DNA of 64,000 nucleotides, taken from assembly GCA_022601195.1 (NCBI GenBank), contig JAHZIX010000022.1, forward strand, positions 62,001 to 126,000, in the 5' to 3' direction. This DNA comes from Deltaproteobacteria bacterium. Lineage in GTDB: Bacteria > Acidobacteriota > Thermoanaerobaculia > Multivoradales > JAHZIX01. A program made the translations under genes and the position numbers. The notes below the pieces were generated by a model. It did not search any database and was not told the DNA's origin. It saw nothing but the letters and a program-made list of their open reading frames with translations. Position 1 is the first letter of the stretch. Every line of letters begins with the position of its first letter. Shown here piece after piece: positions 38,998-47,254 of this stretch.

Positions 38998-39930
38998 CTA
39001 GGTCGGCGGGATGGGCTGTTCCCGGACCTCTAAAGGGATGACGGGCTGATCGTTTTGAAGTGCGTGATTCATCGCCATGGTGATGGCAAAGACCTCGGGC
39101 CGAGTTAGCTTGGCCCCTGCCCCTTTTTCTTCCACCCTCGCCAGAGTTCCCCAGGCTAGAAGAACTGGAAGTGCGCAAAATGCTACAACTCCCTCCGGAG
39201 CCCCGGACCGTTGCAGGATCTGAGTGTAGTCCGACGCCGTCCCCAGATCCCGCCGGGCCAAAGCGAAGACATCCTTTCGCTCCGTATCGGCGGGAAGATA
39301 GGTTCGGCCCTCGTCGGCGTCGGATGCTGCGTCCTTGAGGATATTGACCAGTTGCAGCCCTTCCCCAAAAGCTCTAGCTCGCTGCCGCAGCTCAACGGCT
39401 ACTGGCTCTAGCTCCTCGGTCCCCAACAGGAAAAGCTCCGTCAGCATCTCCCCGACGATGCCGGCAACGATGTAGCAGTAGGCCTGAAGATCAGCGACAT
39501 CCTCCAACCGCAGAGTTCCCCGATCATCGGTGCGGGCAACGTAGATCATCATTCCATCCGCGGTCCGAGCCGTGTGCAGGCGCACCTGTTCTCGAGCTTC
39601 TGGGGTCAACTGGGAAAAAGCAGCCATGACCGCAGGAACCTCGCTCAGTAGCTCTAAGTACCCTTCGTGATCGCAGGGGGGCTGGTCAGTCCACCGCCTT
39701 GCCAACTCGGCGCAGCGTTCCGCCTCCGGTTGATCCAGGAGAGCTTTGAAGTCCTGCAATGCCTCAACTCGGCGCTCTTGGCTCCAGGCCGTGGAGTCTT
39801 CGAAGGTATCCGCGATACGAAACAGTAGGTAGGCGATGCAGACCTCGTTCGCTGTCGGCTCTGGTAGGAGAGGGATCGACAGGGCAAAGGTGCGACTGCT
39901 CTTGAGCAGCAGATCTTGAAGGTCGGCCAT
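38998..39930 (-). CDS. squalene/phytoene synthase family protein
   Basis: 310 residues. Both Asp-rich metal sites of trans-isoprenyl head-to-head synthases are present: DTFED at 41-45 and DAASD at 200-204, inside QLVNILKD and GRTYLP. The substrate helix YCYIVAGIVGEMLTELF matches the YCxxVAGxVG pattern. It should join two C15 or C20 prenyl diphosphates into (pre)squalene or phytoene at the membrane. No carotenoid or hopanoid genes are adjacent, so the end product cannot be told from context. It has ordinary length for the family and appears monocistronic. Confidence 0.9.
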   Translation of the reverse strand: MADLQDLLLKSSRTFALSIPLLPEPTANEVCIAYLLFRIADTFEDSTAWSQERRVEALQDFKALLDQPEAERCAELARRWTDQPPCDHEGYLELLSEVPAVMAAFSQLTPEAREQVRLHTARTADGMMIYVARTDDRGTLRLEDVADLQAYCYIVAGIVGEMLTELFLLGTEELEPVAVELRQRARAFGEGLQLVNILKDAASDADEGRTYLPADTERKDVFALARRDLGTASDYTQILQRSGAPEGVVAFCALPVLLAWGTLARVEEKGAGAKLTRPEVFAITMAMNHALQNDQPVIPLEVREQPIPPT

Positions 39931-40303
39931 AGACTAAAGGGTCCCGCAATTTTACAAAGCACTCAAGACTTGAACTGGCTCAGGACAATGTCACGACTGG
40001 GTCGCAACTGGGTCAGGACCAATCGGTTCTGAGACTCGCATTCTTCCGGCTGAAAGGGAAGCAGATCATACCTACGGCGGGAATGCCAGTATCCCCTGTT
40101 AGGGCGATAATCGCCCACTGCCTAACCGAGGGCAGATCCCCTCCAGCGAAGGTTCGGGGCGTGCACCAGACAGAAGTACAGCTAAGCCCCTCCCTTCTGC
40201 AATTCGACGACCGGGTTTTCACGACCCAGGCCGCGAGATCAATTCTCCCAATAATCTGCCCCAAGGGTTGACTAGAAGGACTTTGAAGGCGGCGCTGAGC
40301 TCG
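39931..40303. other. 373-base gap with a palindrome, no gene
   Basis: It lies upstream of the squalene/phytoene synthase-like gene and downstream of the amidohydrolase gene (both minus strand). No supported frame. A short perfect palindrome, gggcgataatcgccc, lies at 40102-40116, flanked by gttagg and cctaac. Confidence 0.5.
40102..40116. promoter_or_regulatory. palindrome, possible operator
   Basis: gggcgat-a-atcgccc is a perfect 7-base inverted repeat with a 1-base centre, about 170 bases upstream of the squalene/phytoene synthase-like start. It has no T tract and too short a loop for a terminator. A dimeric regulator site is possible but unsupported by other copies. Confidence 0.25.
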
Positions 40304-42013
40304 CTAGTCCCGTTGGTACTCCACCTTGCCGCCGACGATGGTGTAAACCACCTCGGTGGCTGGGAGCTCTTCGTCCGGTACGGTCAAAATATCTTGGGAG
40401 AGAACGGTGATGTCCGCTAACTTGCCCGGTGAAAGGGATCCTTTGGAGTCCTCTTCGAAGGCGGCGAAGGCGGCGCTGAGAGTGTAGGCCTCGAGAGCCT
40501 CCTCTCGGGTCATGACCTGATCGCCGTAGAAGACCTCACCGTTATTCATGCGACGCGTGACCGAGGAGGTATAGCTGGCCAATGCGCTGACATCCTCCAC
40601 CGGAGCATCGGTCCCGTTGGTCACGACAACGCCGCTGTCCAAAAGCGTCCGCCAAAGATAGGCTCCCTCACGAGCTCGCTCCTCCCCCAATCGCGTCGGC
40701 ACCCAAGGACCATCTGAGGTGCAATGGACCGCCTGCATAGAGGCGATGACCCCGAGCTCGCCAAACCGGGGGATTTCCTCCGGGTTGAGATGTTGGGCGT
40801 GTTCGACTCGCCAACGGAGCTCCTTGCCAGCGCTCTTCTCATAGGCTGCCTCGAAAATGTCCAGAGTCTCTCGGTTGGCCCGATCACCGATGGCGTGCAC
40901 ACACAGCTGGTAACCATGCTCCAGAGCCAACTGGGCGGACTCCTCAATCGTGGCCAGGGCAGTGGTGTTGAGACCGGTGCTTTCGGGAAGGTCCGTATAG
41001 GGCTCCAGAAGCCATGCTCCGTGGGAACCCAAGGCTCCATCTATGGAGTGCTTGATCCCCCCCACGGAAAGGAATCCATTGGCATGATCGGTCCAGCGAT
41101 GGCTAGCTAAACCCTGCCGTAGGTTCTCGGAGCTGTCCCGAACCATCATCCACAGCCTCAACCGCAGTCCTCCCTCGTCGGCAACCGACTTGATGAGGTC
41201 GATCTCTTCGAAGCTCGATCCGGCATCTTGAAAGCTGGTGATCCCCTTGGCGAGGCATTCCTCGCTCGCCAGCTCCACCTGGCGACGCATCTCGTCCTCA
41301 CTGCGAGGGCTCTTTCTACTGACCAGGTACCCGGCCGTCTCTCGGAACACGCCGATGGGCTCCCCAGCAGCATCCAAGAGAATCTCTCCCCCTTCCGGAG
41401 CCGTGGTATCGGCGTTGACCCCCCCGAGCTCCATGGCCTTGGCGTTGGCGAAGACCGCGTGACCGCTGGCATGGCGAAGTACGACGGGATTGTCCGGAGA
41501 GATCGCACTCAAGGAGTGATGGGTGGGCAGTCCCTGAACATTGGGTTCGGGCAGGGTGGTCCATTTCTCCTGATGCCAACCACGTCCCTCGATCCAATCT
41601 CCCGGCGAGGCCTCCTCTACTGCAGCCGCCACCAGGGCGATGACCTCGTCCCAACTCTGCACCGAATTGAGATTGAGTTGCATGCGCGCCAGGCCGACCC
41701 CGAGAAAATGACCATGCCCCTCAATGAAGCCCGGAATGGCCAGCCGCCCTTCGAGCTCCAACACCCGTGTTTCCTCGCCGATAAAGGCGGCCATCTCGTC
41801 GTTGCTTCCTACAGCCACCAACGTGTCACCGCGGACAGCCAACGCCTCCGCGTAGGGCTGAGCCTCGTCAACGGTGGCGATCTTGCCCCCCCTCAACACG
41901 AGATCCACGGGTTCGACCCTTGGGGCGCAGCCTTGGCTCAGAGTCGATAGGACAACGACTGCCGCGAGAAACAAGCTAGCCGGAGAAAACGAATTGCTCG
42001 ACTGGAAAGCCAT
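40304..42013 (-). CDS. amidohydrolase (YtcJ-like) lipoprotein
   Basis: 569 residues with a lipoprotein signal ending LSTLSQGC. The metal-dependent hydrolase fold of the Amidohydro_3 group is clear: the N-terminal beta sandwich (VDLVLRGGKIATVDEA), the metal site IPGFIEGHGHF, the later ligands VHAIGDRAN and VEHAQHLNP, and the Asp in NGTDAPVED, closing with LSPGKLADITVLSQDIL. It probably cleaves an amide or a related C-N bond at the outer membrane or in the periplasm. The substrate is unknown. It is divergent from the first subtilisin-like gene, and the 255-base region between them should hold both promoters. Confidence 0.91.
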   Translation of the reverse strand: MAFQSSNSFSPASLFLAAVVVLSTLSQGCAPRVEPVDLVLRGGKIATVDEAQPYAEALAVRGDTLVAVGSNDEMAAFIGEETRVLELEGRLAIPGFIEGHGHFLGVGLARMQLNLNSVQSWDEVIALVAAAVEEASPGDWIEGRGWHQEKWTTLPEPNVQGLPTHHSLSAISPDNPVVLRHASGHAVFANAKAMELGGVNADTTAPEGGEILLDAAGEPIGVFRETAGYLVSRKSPRSEDEMRRQVELASEECLAKGITSFQDAGSSFEEIDLIKSVADEGGLRLRLWMMVRDSSENLRQGLASHRWTDHANGFLSVGGIKHSIDGALGSHGAWLLEPYTDLPESTGLNTTALATIEESAQLALEHGYQLCVHAIGDRANRETLDIFEAAYEKSAGKELRWRVEHAQHLNPEEIPRFGELGVIASMQAVHCTSDGPWVPTRLGEERAREGAYLWRTLLDSGVVVTNGTDAPVEDVSALASYTSSVTRRMNNGEVFYGDQVMTREEALEAYTLSAAFAAFEEDSKGSLSPGKLADITVLSQDILTVPDEELPATEVVYTIVGGKVEYQRD

Positions 42014-42127
42014 GGCGATGCTCCTGGTTCCTGAAATTGATGCTCTTTATCGACGTCGCAGTATAACTCCATCTCTTTTGACGCGATTCCATCTCGGGAT
42101 ATTTGCCGTTAACTTCGCTTTTACTCA

Positions 42128-42146
42128 AAGATAGATCTCCTATCTT
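42128..42146. promoter_or_regulatory. inverted repeat between amidohydrolase and pseudoprotease genes
   Basis: aagatag-atctc-ctatctt is a perfect 7-base inverted repeat with a 5-base centre in the A+T-rich divergent region 42014-42268. Its position, 123 bases before the first pseudoprotease start and 115 before the amidohydrolase start, suits a shared operator. It is a single copy, so the support is weak. Confidence 0.3.
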
Positions 42147-42268
42147 ATACGCTTCTTGTCACGTTTACGCTATGGGCCCACACATTGTTAAAAGGTAGTC
42201 TCAAAGAGGCATGCGTGGATTATTTCTATTCCAATTCGTTGCCATCACTTTTTTTTTGGAGGTAAACA

Positions 42269-43816
42269 ATGCAAAAGCACTTTCTCCGGTCAGCTCTTCT
42301 CTTCACTCTCATTTTAGCGGGACTCGTGGCTTCAGGGCCGGCCCACGCGACAGCCCTAGAGCCAGCGCCACCCCAATATCTAGTCGTCTTTGATGAAGAA
42401 AAGACAGACCCGGTCGAAACCGTTCGGCTGATTGAAAGCCTCGGTGGCACGGTACTGCAAAATCACTCTGAGATCGGTGTCGCCGTCGTCACCTCGGAAG
42501 AATCGAACTTCGCTCGCCGCATGGGTCAAATCAGCGGTATTGCCGAGGTCCAGCGTCAGGAGCGGCGCTCCACCAGTTGGAGTCAAGCGGCGCAGCAATC
42601 CATGAGCCAGAATATTCTCGGAGTTTCCGGCCCTCCAGGCCCTCCCGCTCGGCCCCTGAGCGCAGCTGTTGCCGGAAATCACGGACACAATGATGGCGAC
42701 AGCGATAGTGATAGTGATAGTGATAGTGATAGCGACACTCCACCCCGCGTCTTCCCCGACCCAACGACCCTTCCGGGCTATTTCCTCCAGTGGAACATGG
42801 GCCGCATCAGCATGGAACCGGTCTGGGAACAGGAGTTCTTTGGAGACCCGAGGGTCAAGGTTGCCGTGGTCGGCGCTGGGCTCGACTATCTCCATGCGGA
42901 CCTCGAGGGGCGCGTCGACCTGGAGCTCAGCAAGTCCTTCGTCCCTTCCGACGATGCTCTGGTGGAAGAGCTTTTCCCGGGGGCCCACCCCATCGCCGAC
43001 TTGGCTTTTCACTCCACCTTCGTGGCTAGCCAAATCAGCTGTAGCCTGACCTTTTTTGCTTGCATCGCGCCGGACACGACTCTAGTCGGAGTCAAAGTCC
43101 TCGACCTCAACGAGACCGGGACGATTGCCGACCTAGTATCCGGAGTTCTTTACGCGGCGCATATTCGCTCCGACGTGATCCTCATCCCCTTCGCCTATTG
43201 GGGGCCTGCTGCCCCGGCCCTGGACCGTATTTTTAGTTGGGACAACGCCGAAGACCGACCCGAGATTCGAGCCATTCGCCGAGCCATTCGGTGGGCGAAG
43301 ATTCGCGGCTCGGTGGTCATCACTGAGACTTCGACTCCCTTCTTCCAATTCGGAATCGACGCCGACGCCGACGGCCGGGATGTCATCATCCCAGCCCAGA
43401 GCGGTGCCATCACCGTGGGTAGCTCCGGCCTGGAAGACACCTGGGGCTTGATTAGTAACTACGGTTTCAGCTTGGTGGACCTGGCAGCTCCCGGTGGCCG
43501 CGCCAATGACGACAACACCTTCCCACCGGAAGAATTCATCTGGGGAGCTTGCACAGGATTTAGCCAATTCGGCAGTCTCAAGGAGACTTGCGCCCGAGAG
43601 ATCCAACCCCAATTCGTCATCGTAGTCGGAGCCCAGCCTTCGGCCGCTCACGCGGCGGGAGTGGCGGCGCTCATCTCTTCTCGATACAACGGCCGCCGCC
43701 ATGGCTTTTTCATCCGCCACAAGCTGTTTAGAACCGCCGTGGACATTGAGGCACCGGGTTTCGATCAGTTCACCGGCCACGGCCGAGTAGACGCCTTCCG
43801 CGCTATCACCGAATAA
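42269..43816 (+). CDS. secreted subtilisin-fold pseudoprotease 1
   Basis: 515 residues with a signal peptide to about residue 28. Residues 36-98 look like an inhibitor-I9 prodomain (YLVVFDEEKTDPVETVRLIE). A Gly/Pro/Asp-Ser linker (99-165) follows, then an S8 peptidase fold at about 175-515. The fold is recognisable by VAVVGAGLDYLHADL, the HSTFVA helix, LAAPGG, HAAGVAALISS and the closing GHGRVDA. Catalysis is not possible by the usual triad: the Asp of DTG is G202, the Ser of GTSMA is Q456, and the oxyanion AAGN is replaced by ITETS (351-355). Only H248 remains. Two Cys pairs (FACIAPD region; WGAC...C) suggest disulfides. GGAGG lies 6 bases before the ATG. It probably binds rather than cuts protein; partner unknown. 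Confidence 0.88.
   Translation: MQKHFLRSALLFTLILAGLVASGPAHATALEPAPPQYLVVFDEEKTDPVETVRLIESLGGTVLQNHSEIGVAVVTSEESNFARRMGQISGIAEVQRQERRSTSWSQAAQQSMSQNILGVSGPPGPPARPLSAAVAGNHGHNDGDSDSDSDSDSDSDTPPRVFPDPTTLPGYFLQWNMGRISMEPVWEQEFFGDPRVKVAVVGAGLDYLHADLEGRVDLELSKSFVPSDDALVEELFPGAHPIADLAFHSTFVASQISCSLTFFACIAPDTTLVGVKVLDLNETGTIADLVSGVLYAAHIRSDVILIPFAYWGPAAPALDRIFSWDNAEDRPEIRAIRRAIRWAKIRGSVVITETSTPFFQFGIDADADGRDVIIPAQSGAITVGSSGLEDTWGLISNYGFSLVDLAAPGGRANDDNTFPPEEFIWGACTGFSQFGSLKETCAREIQPQFVIVVGAQPSAAHAAGVAALISSRYNGRRHGFFIRHKLFRTAVDIEAPGFDQFTGHGRVDAFRAITE
42698..42736 (+). repeat. (GAYAGY)n microsatellite encoding an Asp-Ser run
   Basis: Alternating gat/agt codons, with gac or agc at the ends, encode an uninterrupted Asp-Ser alternation at about residues 144-156 of the first pseudoprotease. 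It lies in the linker between prodomain and subtilisin fold and is absent from the two neighbouring paralogues. The hexanucleotide unit keeps the frame on slippage. Such Asp/Ser linkers are flexible and may bind Ca2+. Confidence 0.92.
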
Positions 43817-43840
43817 CGCTTCCTGACTCTTATCCCACCC

Positions 43841-43869
43841 CGGGGAGCGAAGCTCGTCTTCGCTCCCCG
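43841..43869 (+). terminator. strong hairpin after pseudoprotease 1
   Basis: cggggagcgaag-ctcgt-cttcgctccccg is a perfect 12-base stem with a 5-base loop, 25 bases after the stop codon. It is not followed by a clean T tract (ttgtcccc), so termination may be partial or the hairpin may stabilise the message end. Confidence 0.65.
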
Positions 43870-43938
43870 TTGTCCCCGATCCTGCATAGCGGGCCCCTTG
43901 GCCCATTCCTATTTTCTTTCCTATCTTGGAGGTGAGGC

Positions 43939-45417
43939 ATGACGAAATCACCCTTTCGAGCCTTTGCATTTGGCTTGTCCTTGGCGTCTCTATTGCTCCC
44001 TGCAGCAGTGACCAGCGCAGCTCAAGAGCGATACCTTGTAGTGCTGGATGAATCCCAGACAAACTCCGCAGCAAACATTCGACTCATCGAAAGCCTCGGC
44101 GGCAAAGTGGAACGAGATCACTCAGAAATCGGCGTTCTCGTGGTGACTTCCGAAGAGCCAGATTTCGCCCGCTACACCAGTCAAGTCACTGACATCAGCT
44201 TGATCAAGCGCCAGGAAACCCTGAAAACGGATTGGTCTGCGGAAGGCCAACGCGCCCTGGGGAGCACGGTGCTCGGCGTCTCCGGCCCCCCCACACCCTT
44301 GGACAACGCCTCGGGCCCTGCGCTGAGTCATCAGGCCCGGGCCGATGGCGAGCGTCCGGACCCATCCACTCTGCCGGGTTTCTTCCTGCAGTGGAACTTG
44401 AGCATCATGGGACTCGAGGAAGTCTGGGACCTAGGCCACTTTGGTGATCCCCGGGTCAAAGTCGCCGTGGTAGGTGCCGGTATCGACTATCTCCACCCGG
44501 ACCTCGTGGATACCGTCGACCTCGACCTCAGTAAGTCCTTTGTTCCTTCCGACGACATCCTCGTGGAGCAGCTCTTCCCAGGAGCCCACCCCATCGCCGA
44601 TTTGGCCTTCCACTCTACTTTCGTGGCCGGTCAGATCGCCTGTTCTCTATCGATCTTCGCCTGTATCGCTCCGGACGTCACTTTGGTGGGAGTGAAAGTC
44701 CTCGACCTGAACGAAGAAGGCACCATTGCCGACCTCGTGTCGGGCATCCTCTATTCCGCCAGCATTGGTTCCGATGTCATCGTGTTGCCCTTCAACTATT
44801 GGGGTCTGGCGACCTCCAACGAAGCCAAGATCTACAACTGGGGTAACCCGGAGGATCTACCGGAGCTCATCGCCGTCACCCGTGCCATCCTTTGGGCTCG
44901 GATCCGTGGCTCGGTCCTGGTCACCGAGGCGGCCATGACCTTCGAGGACAATCCCATCGATGCCGACGCGGACGGGTTGGACGTCATCATCCCTGCCCAG
45001 AACGGTGCCATCGCCGTTGGTGCCTCCAGCAGCCTCGATACCTGGAGCACCCTGAGCAATTTCGGCTTCAGCCTCGTTGATGTCGCCGCTCCGGGGGGAC
45101 TGAGGCTCGAAGACGGCACGTTTCCTCCTCAGGAGCTGATCTGGGGCGCCTGTAGTGGATTCACTCAGTCGGACCCCTTTCGGGACTCCTGTGCTCGGGA
45201 GAACCAGCCCCAATTCGCCATCATCATCGGTCCACGAACAGCCGCATCTCAGGCCGCGGGAGTGGCAGCCCTGATCTCTTCCCGCTACCAGGGACGACGC
45301 CACGGCTTCTTCGTCCAGCGCAAACTCATCCGGACTTCCGTCGACATTGAAGCTCCCGGGTTTGACGCTCTAACCGGTCACGGCCGCGTGGACGCTTTGA
45401 GGGGCGTTACGGAATAG
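43939..45417 (+). CDS. secreted subtilisin-fold pseudoprotease 2
   Basis: 492 residues, same plan as the preceding gene and clearly its closest relative (shared FPGAHPIADLAFHSTFVA, GVKVLDLNE.GTIADLVSG, VDIEAPGFD, GHGRVDA). Signal peptide to about 28 (PAAVTSAAQ), I9-like prodomain 31-93, linker without the Asp-Ser run, subtilisin fold about 150-492. The triad is lost at the same places but with different substitutions: Asp to G179, Ser to R433, and the oxyanion Asn region reads LVTEAAM; H225 is kept. The Pro-His after the Ser motif has become Ser-Gln. GGAGG precedes the ATG. The 122-base gap upstream contains a hairpin, so the three genes may be transcribed separately or with attenuation. Confidence 0.88.
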   Translation: MTKSPFRAFAFGLSLASLLLPAAVTSAAQERYLVVLDESQTNSAANIRLIESLGGKVERDHSEIGVLVVTSEEPDFARYTSQVTDISLIKRQETLKTDWSAEGQRALGSTVLGVSGPPTPLDNASGPALSHQARADGERPDPSTLPGFFLQWNLSIMGLEEVWDLGHFGDPRVKVAVVGAGIDYLHPDLVDTVDLDLSKSFVPSDDILVEQLFPGAHPIADLAFHSTFVAGQIACSLSIFACIAPDVTLVGVKVLDLNEEGTIADLVSGILYSASIGSDVIVLPFNYWGLATSNEAKIYNWGNPEDLPELIAVTRAILWARIRGSVLVTEAAMTFEDNPIDADADGLDVIIPAQNGAIAVGASSSLDTWSTLSNFGFSLVDVAAPGGLRLEDGTFPPQELIWGACSGFTQSDPFRDSCARENQPQFAIIIGPRTAASQAAGVAALISSRYQGRRHGFFVQRKLIRTSVDIEAPGFDALTGHGRVDALRGVTE

Positions 45418-45446
45418 CGAATGTAGACACGTCTCGTTTCCTTGAT

Positions 45447-45500
45447 GAGGGGGAAACAGAGGTTTCCCCCTCCCTGCATCTCTTTTTTTCTTTTTTTATT
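45447..45500 (+). terminator. Rho-independent terminator after pseudoprotease 2
   Basis: gagggggaaac-agag-gtttccccctc is a perfect 11-base stem with a 4-base loop, followed after a few bases by a long T tract (tctttttttcttttttt). It lies between the second and third pseudoprotease genes and ends about 20 bases before the third ATG. It implies that the third gene is at least partly expressed from read-through or its own promoter. Confidence 0.8.
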
Positions 45501-45521
45501 CTGTCAAGCGAGGAGGGCATC

Positions 45522-47075
45522 ATGTGTGCAATCCGAGACCGTCTATCAACCTACACGACTTCAGCTACCCGCCGATGGGTGACTCTGGCCGCCCTGGGAG
45601 GGCTCCTGCTAGGTTCTCACCTGGCCCCACAACAAGTCCAAGCTGCCAACGCCACCGAATCCTACATACTGGCGTTTGAGGAAGCAGCCTTTTCAGCAGC
45701 GGCAGTGGATCGATTTCTCGAGGAAAACAACATCTCCCTAGTTACGAACTGGCCAGAGATCGGCGCCATGGTAATCCAGGTCGAGGCGACTAGGGCTGCC
45801 GACTTGAGCTTGCCCAAGGGTGCCCTCGGACTCGCTCCGGTCACTCGCCGCGCCGCCGGCCTGGATCGCAACTTAGCCATGGCCGACCCTTGGGAAGGAG
45901 CGGCTCCCCTACCCCGGGTGAGCTCTAGAGCTGTAGGCGCCGCGGCACAGGCCCAAACAGCCCTCCTGGACTGGCAAAGCCGGCCTCAGCCAGGCGCTTC
46001 CCTAACCACGGCAGAGGAGCTTCTCGACGCCCCCATCTATCGCTTCGGTCTCCATTGGGATCTGATGAAAATTCAGGCGGACCAGGCATGGATGGCCGGC
46101 TTCACCGGTGATCCCAGCGTCACCGTTGCCATTCTATCCTCGGGGCTCGACTACACCCATCCAGAGCTTGCCGGCAAAGTGGACCTGGAACGTAGCCGTA
46201 ACTTCCTACCGGAAGACGCCGCCATGGTCCAGGACCTCTTCCCTGGTGCTCACCCTGTCGCTGACCTGGGGCTCCACGGTAGCTATGTCGCCAGCATGAT
46301 CGCCTGCAACGCCTTTGGCATCGCCTGCGTCGCTCCCAACATCACCTTGGTAGGAGTGAAGGTGCTTAACTTTCGAGAAGAAGGCACCCTCGCGGACCTG
46401 GTCACCGGAATTCTCTACGCAGGGCACATCCGTTCCGATGTCATCGTCCTACCGGAACCTATGGGCACCCTCGACTTGACCCGGCCAGCGGAGATCATCG
46501 AGTACATCGTCCTGCTTCGGGCCATTCTTCGTGCCCGGATTCGCGGTGCTTTGGTGCTAGCGGGGGCTTGGCCAGAAGACCTAATGGGCTTGGGTCAGAA
46601 TGCCGACGACGACGGCCCGGTGGTTCTCATTCCCGCCCAGGCGGGAGCGACCGCCGTGGCAGCCACGGGTACCGACGACCAATGGTCCGGCCTGAGCAGC
46701 TTCGGGTTCTCTCTCGTCGACGTTGCAGCGCCCGGCGGCCAGGTAGATCTGGAAACGGGGCTGCCGCCAACGGACGTCTTTGCCTTCTCCTGGGGCATCT
46801 GCAGCAGCTTCACCCAATTCGACCGCTTCGGCTCCTTCCCGGCGGAATGTAACAAGGAAGCCGAACCGCAATATCTCTTCTCATTGGGCTTGCGGCCTGC
46901 AGTGGCCTTTGCGGCCAGCACTGCGGCTCTCATCGACTCCACTCGGCAGGGTCGCCTCCGGGGCGGCGCTCTCCGCAGTCGGCTGCTGCGCTCCGCCGAC
47001 GACGTACTGACTTCAGGAAGGGATGCCTTCACCGGGCGCGGAAGAATCAATGCCCTAGAAGCGGTTTCGCCCTAG
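45522..47075 (+). CDS. secreted subtilisin-fold pseudoprotease 3
   Basis: 517 residues, the most diverged of the three. Signal peptide to about 42 (LGGLLLGSHLAPQQVQAA) with a long N-region, prodomain-like segment 46-112, linker, subtilisin fold about 172-517. The fold is seen in VAILSSGLDYTHPEL, LHGSYVASMIAC, VGVKVLNFREEGTLADLVTG, DVAAPGG and GRGRINA. The catalytic Asp is S206, the Ser is R458, and the Asn region reads VLAGAWPED; H252 is kept. The shared FPGAHPxADL and ACxAPNITLVGVK blocks and Cys positions confirm common origin with the two upstream genes. GAGGAGGG precedes the ATG. Because catalysis was lost in all three while the fold and Cys were kept, a binding or scaffolding role is inferred. 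Confidence 0.87.
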   Translation: MCAIRDRLSTYTTSATRRWVTLAALGGLLLGSHLAPQQVQAANATESYILAFEEAAFSAAAVDRFLEENNISLVTNWPEIGAMVIQVEATRAADLSLPKGALGLAPVTRRAAGLDRNLAMADPWEGAAPLPRVSSRAVGAAAQAQTALLDWQSRPQPGASLTTAEELLDAPIYRFGLHWDLMKIQADQAWMAGFTGDPSVTVAILSSGLDYTHPELAGKVDLERSRNFLPEDAAMVQDLFPGAHPVADLGLHGSYVASMIACNAFGIACVAPNITLVGVKVLNFREEGTLADLVTGILYAGHIRSDVIVLPEPMGTLDLTRPAEIIEYIVLLRAILRARIRGALVLAGAWPEDLMGLGQNADDDGPVVLIPAQAGATAVAATGTDDQWSGLSSFGFSLVDVAAPGGQVDLETGLPPTDVFAFSWGICSSFTQFDRFGSFPAECNKEAEPQYLFSLGLRPAVAFAASTAALIDSTRQGRLRGGALRSRLLRSADDVLTSGRDAFTGRGRINALEAVSP

Positions 47076-47098
47076 AGAACCATCCGAAGCAATCTCCA

Positions 47099-47133
47099 GG
47101 GGGAGCGGGCATCGAGTCCTCGCTTCCCCTTTT
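47099..47133 (+). terminator. probable terminator after pseudoprotease 3
   Basis: A 9-base stem, gggggagcg paired with cgcttcccc (one G-T pair), with a 13-base loop, followed by tttt. It begins 24 bases after the stop codon, in the same relative place as the hairpins behind the other two genes. Confidence 0.55.
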
Positions 47134-47254
47134 CTACCTCTCTCGAGACCGCTCTGGGGCCAACCGAGTTGACCTCTCCTCAATTTGCAGCCATCACCAA
47201 GTCCTTTCTATAGTCTGGAGCTGATATCCTCCGGCGCAGGATTGGGACATCTGG

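Noticed and set aside
42698..42736. Short regular repeats as a CRISPR array
   Set aside because: There are no spacers; the repeat is a continuous in-frame hexanucleotide microsatellite.
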